Counted from the stretch's first letter, positions 26,991 through 32,650 are shown. The stretch: DNA of 64,000 nt from Streptococcus thoraltensis DSM 12221 (GCF_000380145.1 NZ_KB904586.1:218492-282491), one strand, 5' to 3'. The notes: a model not told the origin generated them from the letters alone. A program made the numbers and translations.

Positions 26991-27118
26991 TTGACAAATA
27001 AGAGTACGCTTTATATAATAAAAACGTGCTCGTATTTGTTATGAATATGGGTGCGATGCACTCTGTATAACCTAAACTTTGGCGAGGGAAGGTTATATAG
27101 AGTTTTATTTTTTTTACC
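26991..27118 (+). ncRNA. Putative phage small RNA with consensus promoter and terminator
   Basis: A perfect sigma-70 promoter, TTGACA (26991-26996), 17-bp spacer, TATAAT (27014-27019), predicts a transcript from about 27026. It ends at a strong terminator at 27059-27117: CTCTGTATAACCT pairs with AGGTTATATAGAG (13 bp) followed by TTTTATTTTTTTT. No supported ORF lies between (only a 9-codon frame without ribosome site). The predicted RNA is about 90 nt, transcribed opposite to the surrounding operon. Confidence 0.65.
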
Positions 27119-27296
27119 TCAATCGGTCGGCAAATTCTTCAACCGCTTTTACTACCAAATCAACTCTAGTCATGTCAGCTTTTTCAGCCGTTTTGTTTAT
27201 CATGTCTAATTCTTTTTGTGTCAAGCGGAACTCAATGCGTTTTTCACGTTTTTCACCGGCTTTTATTGGTCGCCCCATTTTTGCCAAATCTGTCAC
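27114..27296 (-). CDS. Ribbon-helix-helix DNA-binding protein (60 aa)
   Basis: From GTG 27296: MGRPIKAGEKREKRIEFRLTQ followed by ELDMINKTAEKADMTRVDLV, the CopG/MobC-type RHH pattern. The GTG overlaps the stop of the 28-aa peptide gene. It may be the regulator acting on the palindrome at 27634-27662 (inference). Confidence 0.75.
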   Translation of the reverse strand: MTDLAKMGRPIKAGEKREKRIEFRLTQKELDMINKTAEKADMTRVDLVVKAVEEFADRLR

Positions 27297-27379
27297 CTAA
27301 ATAAATCAAGTAGCAGATTTATAATACTTAATGCTAAAGCAATACTTGCGATAATCAATGACCGTTTATCTTTATCCAT
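27293..27379 (-). CDS. Hydrophobic mini-protein (28 aa), cassette A
   Basis: MDKDKRSLIIASIALALS then IINLLLDLFR: a basic start followed by one membrane-spanning helix. Stop (TGA) overlaps the GTG of the RHH gene. A weak ribosome site (AAGCAGAAT) precedes it. It corresponds in position to the 27-aa peptide of cassette B. Confidence 0.5.
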   Translation of the reverse strand: MDKDKRSLIIASIALALSIINLLLDLFR

Positions 27380-27402
27380 TGTTATTCTGCTTGGAGCTAT
27401 GC

Positions 27403-27443
27403 TATAATCAAAGTATACGAAACTACCGAGGGCTTTCGCCCTC
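27403..27443 (+). promoter_or_regulatory. Antisense-facing promoter and hairpin, cassette A
   Basis: Extended -10 TGCTATAAT (27400-27408) on the plus strand, pointing into the 3' end of the 36-aa gene. Transcription would begin about 27415 and run through the GAGGGC-TTTC-GCCCTC hairpin (27428-27443), then antisense to the peptide gene. An inverted repeat with AACCA/TGGTT and GATAAGTT/AACTTATC followed by T-rich sequence near 27478-27545 could end it. On the minus strand the hairpin loop is GAAA. Confidence 0.5.
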
Positions 27444-27459
27444 AGGTCTCGTCCTAAGC

Positions 27460-27570
27460 TTATTCGAGGAACTCTTTAACCAATTTGATAAGTTCGATGA
27501 TGACAATTATCAAACTTATCTTATCACTGGTTGAGAGTTTTTCTTTTCGCTTGTCTTTTCGACTTCGCAT
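27460..27570 (-). CDS. Basic-hydrophobic mini-protein (36 aa), cassette A, toxin-like
   Basis: MRSRKDKRKEKLSTSDK then ISLIIVIIELIKLVKEFLE: a Lys/Arg-rich head and a hydrophobic, probably membrane-inserting helix. AGGAAG lies about 8 nt before the ATG, and a consensus promoter lies 50 nt upstream. A plus-strand promoter faces its 3' end, the layout of type I toxin genes. Related in design to the 39-aa protein of cassette B. Confidence 0.65.
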   Translation of the reverse strand: MRSRKDKRKEKLSTSDKISLIIVIIELIKLVKEFLE

Positions 27571-27620
27571 AGCTCCACTTCCTTTCTGTTGGATTTGGTT
27601 AATTTCTTAACCATGATTTT

Positions 27621-27662
27621 ATTATACTTTATTCCGTGCATTAAGTCAATACTTTTGCACGG
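27621..27662 (-). promoter_or_regulatory. Promoter of cassette A with palindromic operator
   Basis: Minus strand TTGACT (27649-27644), 17-bp spacer, TATAAT (27626-27621). The inverted repeat CCGTGCA (27634-27640) / TGCACGG (27656-27662) brackets the -35, so a bound dimer would block RNA polymerase. This is a different operator sequence from that of the repressor promoters. Confidence 0.75.
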
Positions 27663-27726
27663 ATTTTTTTATTTTTTTCTTCCAACGCACCCATATTCAA
27701 TTGTCAAAGGACTATCTAAATCTTAT

Positions 27727-27900
27727 TTACAAACCAACTGCTTCATCCAATTTATCTAACGTCGTCTTCGTAACCAATCCCCACTTGATAAGCAAGTCGT
27801 ATCGTTCTGCTTTGTCGTACAACTCGTTATACTCCTGTGTCAAACGTTGATTTTCATCACGAAGAAAGTTGTTGTCGCTAATCAATTCTTGTGTGTTCAT
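27727..27900 (-). CDS. Small coiled-coil phage protein (57 aa)
   Basis: MNTQELISDNNFLRDENQRL... with a coiled-coil middle and ending KLDEAVGL. AGGAG 7 nt upstream; the ATG shares one base with the upstream stop (TGATG). Function unknown. Confidence 0.7.
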   Translation of the reverse strand: MNTQELISDNNFLRDENQRLTQEYNELYDKAERYDLLIKWGLVTKTTLDKLDEAVGL

Positions 27901-28040
27901 CACATCACTCCTGAATAAGTCTTGACATTAAGCAATAGATTTTTTAAACGTGTTTTTTCTTGTTCCGAAATATCTGCTTTGTCGATAAATTTTGAAATAA
28001 GCATAAATGCCTTTTGTACTCTAGTTTTTTTGTTAAACAT
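27900..28040 (-). CDS. Small phage protein (46 aa)
   Basis: MFNKKTRVQKAFMLISKFID then a helical C-terminus ending KTYSGVM. AGGAG precedes the ATG and the stop overlaps the next start, so it is a genuine coupled gene. Function unknown. Confidence 0.7.
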   Translation of the reverse strand: MFNKKTRVQKAFMLISKFIDKADISEQEKTRLKNLLLNVKTYSGVM

Positions 28041-28043
28041 GTT

Positions 28044-28355
28044 TTATACTCCTATTTGATTTTCAAATTTGATATTTTCTAACATTTCAGCTAGTGTTTC
28101 TTTTCTAGATTTGTATCTGTTGCGTGATTTCCATTTAATGAATAATTTGAAACCCTCGTAATCAATAAAGACAATTTTGTGGGTTGGGTTGAGTACGAAC
28201 TGTCTAAAATCTGGATGCTCTCTCATTTCTGCAGCCCATTGTTTAGCTGTCCCAACCGTCAAACCCTCCCAAATCTGACAAAGATGTTTGTAATCACCAT
28301 GTGTTGCCTTTTCGTTGATGTCAACAGGTCTATAAGTAATTTCTGCTTTTGGCAT
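28044..28355 (-). CDS. DUF771 family phage protein
   Basis: 103 aa. The family pattern is HPDFRQFVLNPTHKIVFIDYEGFKLFIKWKSRNRYKS. These small basic proteins are common in early regions of Gram-positive phages and are thought to bind DNA (excisionase-like HTH). TTGGAGGTAAG precedes the ATG. Confidence 0.8.
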   Translation of the reverse strand: MPKAEITYRPVDINEKATHGDYKHLCQIWEGLTVGTAKQWAAEMREHPDFRQFVLNPTHKIVFIDYEGFKLFIKWKSRNRYKSRKETLAEMLENIKFENQIGV

Positions 28356-28405
28356 TTCTTACCTCCAATCTGTGATATAATTAAGTAAATATTTTTTTGT
28401 TTAGA

Positions 28406-28512
28406 GTCCGATTGCAGTCGGACTTTTTGTTATAATAAGCATAAAAACTACTAAAAGAATTACTTATACTATCAAGCTAGCACCATCTTCAGCTAGCTTT
28501 TCTTTTTTTCAT
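28406..28512 (+). terminator. Two plus-strand terminator-like hairpins
   Basis: AGTCCGA-TTGCAG-TCGGACT followed by TTTTT (28406-28430), and AAGCTAGC/GCTAGCTT followed by TTCTTTTTTT (28480-28512). Both have T-runs on the plus strand although the neighbouring genes are on the minus strand. A TATAAT at 28432-28437 between them suggests a short (about 70 nt) plus-strand RNA. Confidence 0.55.
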
Positions 28513-28527
28513 TTATGTGTATCTTTT

Positions 28528-28665
28528 CTACTCCTCTTCTAACTCCTGCAACAAGACCATACGAATATAGCCCGCAACAGTGATACCGCGCTTACTGCTT
28601 TCAGCTCTCAAGCGTTCTAGCAAGTCACTCGGTAGCTTAAACGTAAACATCGTCATACGCTGCAT
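28528..28665 (-). CDS. Ribbon-helix-helix protein (45 aa)
   Basis: MQRMTMFTFKLPSDLLERLR then AESSKRGITVAGYIRMVLLQ: textbook CopG-type RHH. AAAGGAG precedes the ATG at 28665. Probably an early-region transcription regulator. Confidence 0.78.
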   Translation of the reverse strand: MQRMTMFTFKLPSDLLERLRAESSKRGITVAGYIRMVLLQELEEE

Positions 28666-28824
28666 ATCATTCTCCTTTCCTATCTGGGGTTAATAAGTTT
28701 AATCTTTTGTCAAGAGAAAAGATTAAACTTTTTATATGCGTAGTATATAAACGATTTTCAAACGTTTTGTTACTCATCCTTGGTAATTTTGATGAACCTA
28801 GTATTATTTGAATAAACTCAACTA

Positions 28825-28841
28825 ACGCGGTTAAACCGTGT
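28825..28841. promoter_or_regulatory. Third repressor operator-like palindrome
   Basis: ACGCGGTTAAACCGTGT differs at one base from the reverse complement of the operator in the early promoter (29388-29404). It is nested in a larger palindrome AACTAAC/GTTAGTT (28819-28847) at the end of the Cro-like gene. Could be a distal operator for repressor looping or a terminator. Confidence 0.6.
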
Positions 28842-29038
28842 TAGTTTGGCAAAAATTTAATATCAGCATAACTGACATTAAATAAAAGTTCTATTTTATC
28901 AATTTGAGGGACATCAGGATAACTCTTGCCATTTTCCCATTTACTCCATGTTGAGGGAGAAATTTTCAGCTTTTTAGCAACGTCTTCCTGTGTCATTCCT
29001 GCTTTAATACGTAAGATTTTCAATGTTATCTTCTCCAA
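28841..29038 (-). CDS. Cro-like HTH transcription regulator (65 aa)
   Basis: From TTG 29038, chosen for GGAGGG just upstream: ITLKILRIKAGMTQEDVAKKLK then ISPSTWSKWENGKSYPDVPQ, an HTH_3 domain. It is third in the leftward early transcript opposite the repressor gene, the position of Cro. A longer frame to 29107 would overlap the 27-aa peptide and lacks a ribosome site. Confidence 0.82.
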   Translation of the reverse strand: MEKITLKILRIKAGMTQEDVAKKLKISPSTWSKWENGKSYPDVPQIDKIELLFNVSYADIKFLPN

Positions 29039-29052
29039 TTTTGCCCTCCTTC

Positions 29053-29136
29053 CTACACTAAGAAAGTGATAATGATAACGGCGATAGTCAAGGCAATCAA
29101 AGACCAAAAAGTGACTTTATAAGTTTTATCTTGCAT
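29053..29136 (-). CDS. Hydrophobic mini-protein (27 aa), cassette B
   Basis: MQDKTYKVTFWSLIALT then IAVIIITFLV: a polar start and one membrane helix. AGAGGT lies 7 nt before the ATG. It sits between the 39-aa peptide and the Cro-like gene, matching the 28-aa peptide of cassette A in place and character. Confidence 0.55.
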   Translation of the reverse strand: MQDKTYKVTFWSLIALTIAVIIITFLV

Positions 29137-29205
29137 TGTTGATACCTCTTATTGTATAATGAAAACAAGCATATAGTAGTTAGGGGCTTTCGCCCCGTCT
29201 ACTAT
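29131..29205 (+). promoter_or_regulatory. Antisense-facing promoter and hairpin, cassette B
   Basis: Plus strand TTGCAT (29131-29136), 18-bp spacer, TATAAT (29155-29160). The RNA would start about 29167 and immediately form a long hairpin: ATAGTAG/CTACTAT outer stem and GGGGC-TTTC-GCCCC inner stem (29173-29205), which overlaps the stop codon of the 39-aa gene on the other strand. Confidence 0.55.
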
Positions 29206-29321
29206 TTGAATAATTTTTCGATTAAGTTTAGTAACGTTATGATTAAGTTGATGAGTGCGATTATCAAGTTTATCAATTGTTCGTTGCTAAGCTTTTTCTT
29301 TTTGCTTCGGCGACTTTTCAT
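29202..29321 (-). CDS. Basic-hydrophobic mini-protein (39 aa), cassette B, toxin-like
   Basis: MKSRRSKKKKLSNEQLINL then IIALINLIITLLNLIEKLF: basic head, long hydrophobic helix. AAAGGA precedes the ATG. First gene of the leftward early transcript from the consensus promoter with the perfect operator. An antisense-facing promoter overlaps its 3' side. Same design (M-K/R-S-R, basic run, KLS, helix) as the 36-aa protein of cassette A. Confidence 0.68.
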   Translation of the reverse strand: MKSRRSKKKKLSNEQLINLIIALINLIITLLNLIEKLFK

Positions 29322-29381
29322 TAATTAATCCTTTCTGTTAGTTTCCTTGTCTAAGATTGCCTTTCTCAACCTTACAAGATA

Positions 29382-29410
29382 ATTATAACACGGTTTAACC
29401 GTGTTGTCAA
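29382..29410 (-). promoter_or_regulatory. Leftward early promoter with perfect operator in its spacer
   Basis: Minus strand TTGACA (29410-29405) and TATAAT (29387-29382). The 17-bp spacer is exactly the perfect palindrome ACACGGTTTAACCGTGT (29388-29404). Both boxes are consensus, so it should be strong and fully shut by a bound repressor. It drives the peptide, Cro-like and early genes. Confidence 0.88.
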
Positions 29411-29448
29411 TACAAAAACAATGATTTTTTTCTTTTTTTATATATTTT

Positions 29449-29478
29449 TTGACAAAAACACGGTTTAAACGTTATAAT
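29449..29478 (+). promoter_or_regulatory. Repressor promoter with half-operator
   Basis: Plus strand TTGACA (29449-29454), 18-bp spacer, TATAAT (29473-29478). The spacer carries ACACGGTTTAAACGT, one intact operator half and one degenerate half, consistent with weaker autoregulation of the repressor gene. The two promoters diverge, 39 bp between their -35 boxes. Confidence 0.85.
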
Positions 29479-29502
29479 GTAAACACACAGGAGGTGAAAG
29501 AA

Positions 29503-30522
29503 ATGAGCGGTTCACTAGGAAATAAAGAAATAATGGCTAGCAATATCAGAAGACACTTAGATAGCCTTGGATTAAATGTAAAAGATTTTTCAAAGATATT
29601 AGATTTTAAATATAGTACAGTTTTAGACTGGGTTAATGCTAAAACGTATCCTAGAATTGATAAAATTGAAATCATGGCTAACTTCTTCGGAGTTGAAAAG
29701 TCTGATTTAGTAGAATTGTATTCTTCAAAGCCAGAAACCTCACCACACGTAAATAACGCCACCGTAGCTGAAAACATTAAACTATATAGGAAACAAACGA
29801 AGCTTACCCAAAAAGAATTGGCTACAAAACTCGGCATTGCTCCGACAGCTGTATCAGCTTGGGAATTGGGACGTAACAAACCTCTCATGGATAATATAGA
29901 ACACATGGCAAGTATATTCGGAATAGCCAAATCTACATTACTAGGCGAAACGTTAACAGAATTATCCACCTCACCAGACGCAAATAACGCCACCGTACAG
30001 GCAATAAAGGACAAAGTAGTACAATTGCACCCTGAGCGCCAGAAAAACGTTCTAGAGTATACCACGGAGCAATTAAACCAACAAAACACAGTAGAAAACA
30101 GTACGGATACAGTAGACGAACCTACCATCTACTACACCTACGACTACTACGACCAAGCACTATCTGCTGGTACAGGTCAATATCTAAACAATGTTCAAGT
30201 GGAACAAATTGAATTGCCAGTAGATATTGACGCTGATTTTGTCGTGCCTATATACGGTGATTCTATGGAGCCTGACTATCATTCTGGCGATTATGTTTTC
30301 GTAAAACTATCTGTTGACCTCATAGACGGCGACATAGGTGTCTTTGAATACTACGGTGACGCATATATCAAACAGTTAGTTATCAACGAAAATAGCGCAT
30401 TTCTACACAGTCTAAACAAAAACTACGACGATATACCAATCGACAAAGACAGCGACTTTAGAATTATCGGTGAAGTTGTTGGAAGCTACTCGGAAAAAGA
30501 AAAACCATCGCTGATGAAGTGA
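29503..30522 (+). CDS. Phage repressor with two HTH domains and S24 (LexA-like) peptidase
   Basis: 339 aa from ATG 29503 (AGGAGGTG upstream). HTH 1 is at ~10-65 (NIRRHLDSLGLNVKDFSKIL), HTH 2 at ~85-140 (KQTKLTQKELATKLGIAPTA). Residues ~225-339 are the self-cleaving S24 domain: catalytic Ser in YGDSMEPDYHSGDYVFV, Lys in AYIKQLV, likely cleavage at Ala-Gly in LSAGTGQYL. It maintains lysogeny by binding the ACACGGTT-type operators and is inactivated with RecA on SOS. The linkers after each HTH share SPxxNNATV, pointing to an internal duplication. Confidence 0.92.
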   Translation: MSGSLGNKEIMASNIRRHLDSLGLNVKDFSKILDFKYSTVLDWVNAKTYPRIDKIEIMANFFGVEKSDLVELYSSKPETSPHVNNATVAENIKLYRKQTKLTQKELATKLGIAPTAVSAWELGRNKPLMDNIEHMASIFGIAKSTLLGETLTELSTSPDANNATVQAIKDKVVQLHPERQKNVLEYTTEQLNQQNTVENSTDTVDEPTIYYTYDYYDQALSAGTGQYLNNVQVEQIELPVDIDADFVVPIYGDSMEPDYHSGDYVFVKLSVDLIDGDIGVFEYYGDAYIKQLVINENSAFLHSLNKNYDDIPIDKDSDFRIIGEVVGSYSEKEKPSLMK

Positions 30523-30540
30523 TGGTGAAAGAAGGATTTA
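30445..30540 (+). repeat. Repressor 3' end, direct repeat copy 1
   Basis: The last ~75 nt of the repressor gene and the following bases (AAAGACAGCGACTTTAGAAT...) recur in diverged form at 31872-31960. The repeats flank the SLATT/TIR/PGDYG cassette. Confidence 0.8.
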
Positions 30541-30573
30541 GGGATATTATGGGGATGTAAGGAGGGAGTCCTA

Positions 30574-31002
30574 TTGGATGAACAAGAATATCTTGAATCA
30601 AGGCTTTACGACCAAATAAAATGGTACGATACCAAAAGCCAAGATCATCAAAAACGATATAAATGCCTTAAAAGGATTGAAGTCATTTTAGGCTTTATCA
30701 TCCCTATCTTGACTACTGCAAGGTTTCCATTTTTTGAAATTCTATCTGCACTTTGTGCTGGAGGAATGTTGCTTTGTGAAAGTTTCATATCCATATCAAA
30801 ACATCGCGACAACTGGATTGATTATCGGAGAACTGCAGAGCTTTTGAAACAAGAAAAACATATGTTTTTAACCAAGACAGGCGTCTATAAAAACGAACCA
30901 GATGCTTTTGCATTATTGGTTGAAAGAGCAGAAACGATTATTTCTAGTGAAAATATAAATTGGGCAAATTTACAAACAGATACCGCCCAAAGAAAGGAGT
31001 AA
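30574..31002 (+). CDS. DUF4231/SLATT-type two-helix membrane protein
   Basis: 142 aa from TTG 30574 (GGAGGGAG upstream). Layout: N-terminal helix (YDQIKWYDTKSQDHQKRYKC), two membrane helices (IEVILGFIIPIL and ILSALCAGGMLLCESFISI, ~50-90), then a helical C-terminus (YRRTAELLKQEKHMF). This is the DUF4231/SLATT pattern, a family predicted to form pores as effector in nucleotide-signal defence systems. It ends 2 nt before the TIR gene, so they are co-translated. Likely an anti-phage effector (inference). Confidence 0.82.
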   Translation: MDEQEYLESRLYDQIKWYDTKSQDHQKRYKCLKRIEVILGFIIPILTTARFPFFEILSALCAGGMLLCESFISISKHRDNWIDYRRTAELLKQEKHMFLTKTGVYKNEPDAFALLVERAETIISSENINWANLQTDTAQRKE

Positions 31003-31004
31003 AA

Positions 31005-31595
31005 GTGACAAAACATAAATGTTTCATCTCGTTTAAATCTCAAGATATCGTATACAAAGAATATATCCAAAATCACCTGAATGTAGATATGATTGATAAA
31101 TCTTTAAACGAACCTATCCAATCTTATGATGAAGACTATATCATGAGAAAAATACGAGAAGACTACTTAAAAGACTCTACGGTTACAATACATCTTATTG
31201 GACAATATAGTGCAGAAAATAGCTGGGTTAATCAAAATTATATCAAAAGAGAATTGCAAGCCTCTCTTTCAAACACAAGTGCTGGAGGTAGGAACGGAAT
31301 TCTAGGTGTCATTTTACCAGATTTGTATGATGAAGTTTATAGAGGAGAGCAAGCATGTTTCACTTGCGGAAACAATCATAGTGTAGTAGCAATAAATGAC
31401 AGTACTACCGTTAGTGAATTTAGCTATAATTACTACTTACCATTAGACAATGACAAGCATGTTTGGTCAGAAGAAGATAGATACTGTGTGCTTGTTAAAT
31501 GGAGTGATTTCATAAAAGCCCCTAATGAATATATTAATCAAGCCTATGATAAACGATTCTCTGAGATTACAAAAAAAATAAAGGTCAGACCCTAA
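31005..31595 (+). CDS. TIR-like protein (MTH538/ThsB-type)
   Basis: 196 aa from GTG 31005 with AAAGGAG 5 nt upstream. Starts TKHKCFISFKSQDIVYKEYI, with VTIHLIGQYSAENSWVNQNY and IKRELQASL, the ThsB/MTH538 TIR-like pattern. ThsB proteins in Thoeris make an ADP-ribose-derived signal on phage infection. Here no ThsA is present; the partner is the SLATT membrane protein. Cys at FTCGN may be structural. Function as sensor or signal synthase is inferred. Confidence 0.83.
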   Translation: MTKHKCFISFKSQDIVYKEYIQNHLNVDMIDKSLNEPIQSYDEDYIMRKIREDYLKDSTVTIHLIGQYSAENSWVNQNYIKRELQASLSNTSAGGRNGILGVILPDLYDEVYRGEQACFTCGNNHSVVAINDSTTVSEFSYNYYLPLDNDKHVWSEEDRYCVLVKWSDFIKAPNEYINQAYDKRFSEITKKIKVRP

Positions 31596-31613
31596 CGGTC
31601 TAACCTTAAAGAA
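31576..31613. terminator. Bidirectional terminator between TIR and PGDYG genes
   Basis: AAGGTCAGACC pairs with GGTCTAACCTT around CTAAC; on the minus strand it is followed by TTATTTTTTTT. It serves the convergent genes on both sides, more strongly the minus-strand gene. Confidence 0.75.
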
Positions 31614-31788
31614 TTTCATAAGTTTTAGAAAAAATATCTGGTTTTACAGGGTAGCGCTCGCCGTTAACACCAGTGATAATCCAATCGCCTGCGGATGCTT
31701 TCATCGTTCCTTCTAAGGTTTCGATGTATTGAACTTCATCAGCTTGCTCTGCTTCAACAACTACCGGAATCTTTCTAACTTTCACCAT
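31606..31788 (-). CDS. PGDYG-domain phage protein (60 aa)
   Basis: [20 protein letters not shown] followed by [20 protein letters not shown] and [17 protein letters not shown], the compact PGDYG-type domain common in phages. ATG 31788 is chosen for AGGTGATTGAT upstream. Function unknown. It faces the TIR gene. Confidence 0.8.
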   Translation of the reverse strand: MVKVRKIPVVVEAEQADEVQYIETLEGTMKASAGDWIITGVNGERYPVKPDIFSKTYEIL

Positions 31789-31871
31789 ATCAATCACCTG
31801 CCTACTATTTTTGATTATATTATAGCATAATTTAAAGCAAAAAATCCCCAAACTCTCACCGACCAAAGCTG

Positions 31872-31960
31872 AAAGACAGCGATTTTAGAATTATTGGTGA
31901 AGTTGTTGGAAAATATTCGGATAACTAAAAAACATCGCTGATAAAGTGATGGGAAAGAGA
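31872..31960 (+). repeat. Repressor 3' end, partial direct repeat copy 2 (pseudogene fragment)
   Basis: AAAGACAGCGATTTTAGAAT onward matches the end of the repressor gene (30445-30540) at roughly 80 percent by eye, including the coding frame for [10 protein letters not shown] and the stem after the stop. It lacks the rest of the gene. It marks the far boundary of an inserted or exchanged cassette. Confidence 0.8.
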
Positions 31961-32035
31961 ATTCTTGGGACTAATTAAAAAAATAAATGTGCAACAGTTT
32001 GATCCACGTTAAAAGCTAACTAGAAAGGAAATGTT

Positions 32036-32599
32036 ATGAAAAAGAAACATTTTGTTATTTTAGGTACAGCCGTTCTTTTAGGAACAGCTTCTATTGCACA
32101 TGTTGATATTCCTTTTTCGCAACCACAAACGGTTGTTTATGCAGCGACTAAAGAACAAAAGAATGCTGTTCGTTCTGCTAAAAGCTACGCTAAAACGATG
32201 CACATGTCTAAGCAACGCATCTATGATCAATTAACATCAGAATTTGATAAATTTTCTGAAGAGGATGCTCAATATGCTGTTGATAACATTAAAGTTAACT
32301 ATAAAAAGAATGCTTTGAAGTCAGCTAAAAGTTATTCTAAGACCATGCATATGTCTAAGCAAGGCATCTACGACCAACTTATTTCGGATGCTGGTGATAA
32401 ATTTACCGAAGAAGAAGCTCAGTACGCTGTTGACAAACTAAAGGTTGACTATAAAAAGAATGCCCTAAAATCAGCTAAAAGTTATCAAAAAAATATGGCT
32501 ATGTCTACAGATGCCATTTACGATCAACTAATTTCTGAATATGGTGATAAATTTACCGAGGAAGAAGCTCAGTACGCTGTCGACAATTTAGAAGAATAA
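32036..32599 (+). CDS. Ltp-like secreted repeat protein, probable superinfection exclusion factor
   Basis: 187 aa. Signal peptide (MKKKHFVILGTAVLLGTASI), probable cleavage after VVYAA. Three tandem ~48-aa repeats follow: ALKSAKSYSKTMHMSKQGIY then DQLI...DKFTEEEAQYAVD. These match the Ltp repeat domain of the S. thermophilus phage TP-J34 lipoprotein, which blocks DNA injection by related phages. There is no Cys lipobox here, so the protein is secreted rather than lipid-anchored. AAAGGAAATGTT precedes the ATG. Located next to integrase and expressed with lysogeny genes. Confidence 0.83.
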   Translation: MKKKHFVILGTAVLLGTASIAHVDIPFSQPQTVVYAATKEQKNAVRSAKSYAKTMHMSKQRIYDQLTSEFDKFSEEDAQYAVDNIKVNYKKNALKSAKSYSKTMHMSKQGIYDQLISDAGDKFTEEEAQYAVDKLKVDYKKNALKSAKSYQKNMAMSTDAIYDQLISEYGDKFTEEEAQYAVDNLEE

Positions 32600-32605
32600 A
32601 CAAAA

Positions 32606-32643
32606 AATCCCCACACTCTCGGCCGGCAAGCTTGAGTGTAGGG
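32606..32643. terminator. Terminator-like hairpin after Ltp-like gene
   Basis: CCCCACACTC and GAGTGTAGGG form the stem; the T-run (GGGATTTTTTG) is on the minus strand. A partial copy of its left arm occurs at 31845-31860. Confidence 0.55.
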
Positions 32644-32650
32644 AATAAAT

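Noticed and set aside
29472..30128. 218-codon minus-strand frame opposite the repressor
   Set aside because: Shadow of the duplicated HTH coding region; Cys/Ser/Phe-rich translation and no ribosome site.
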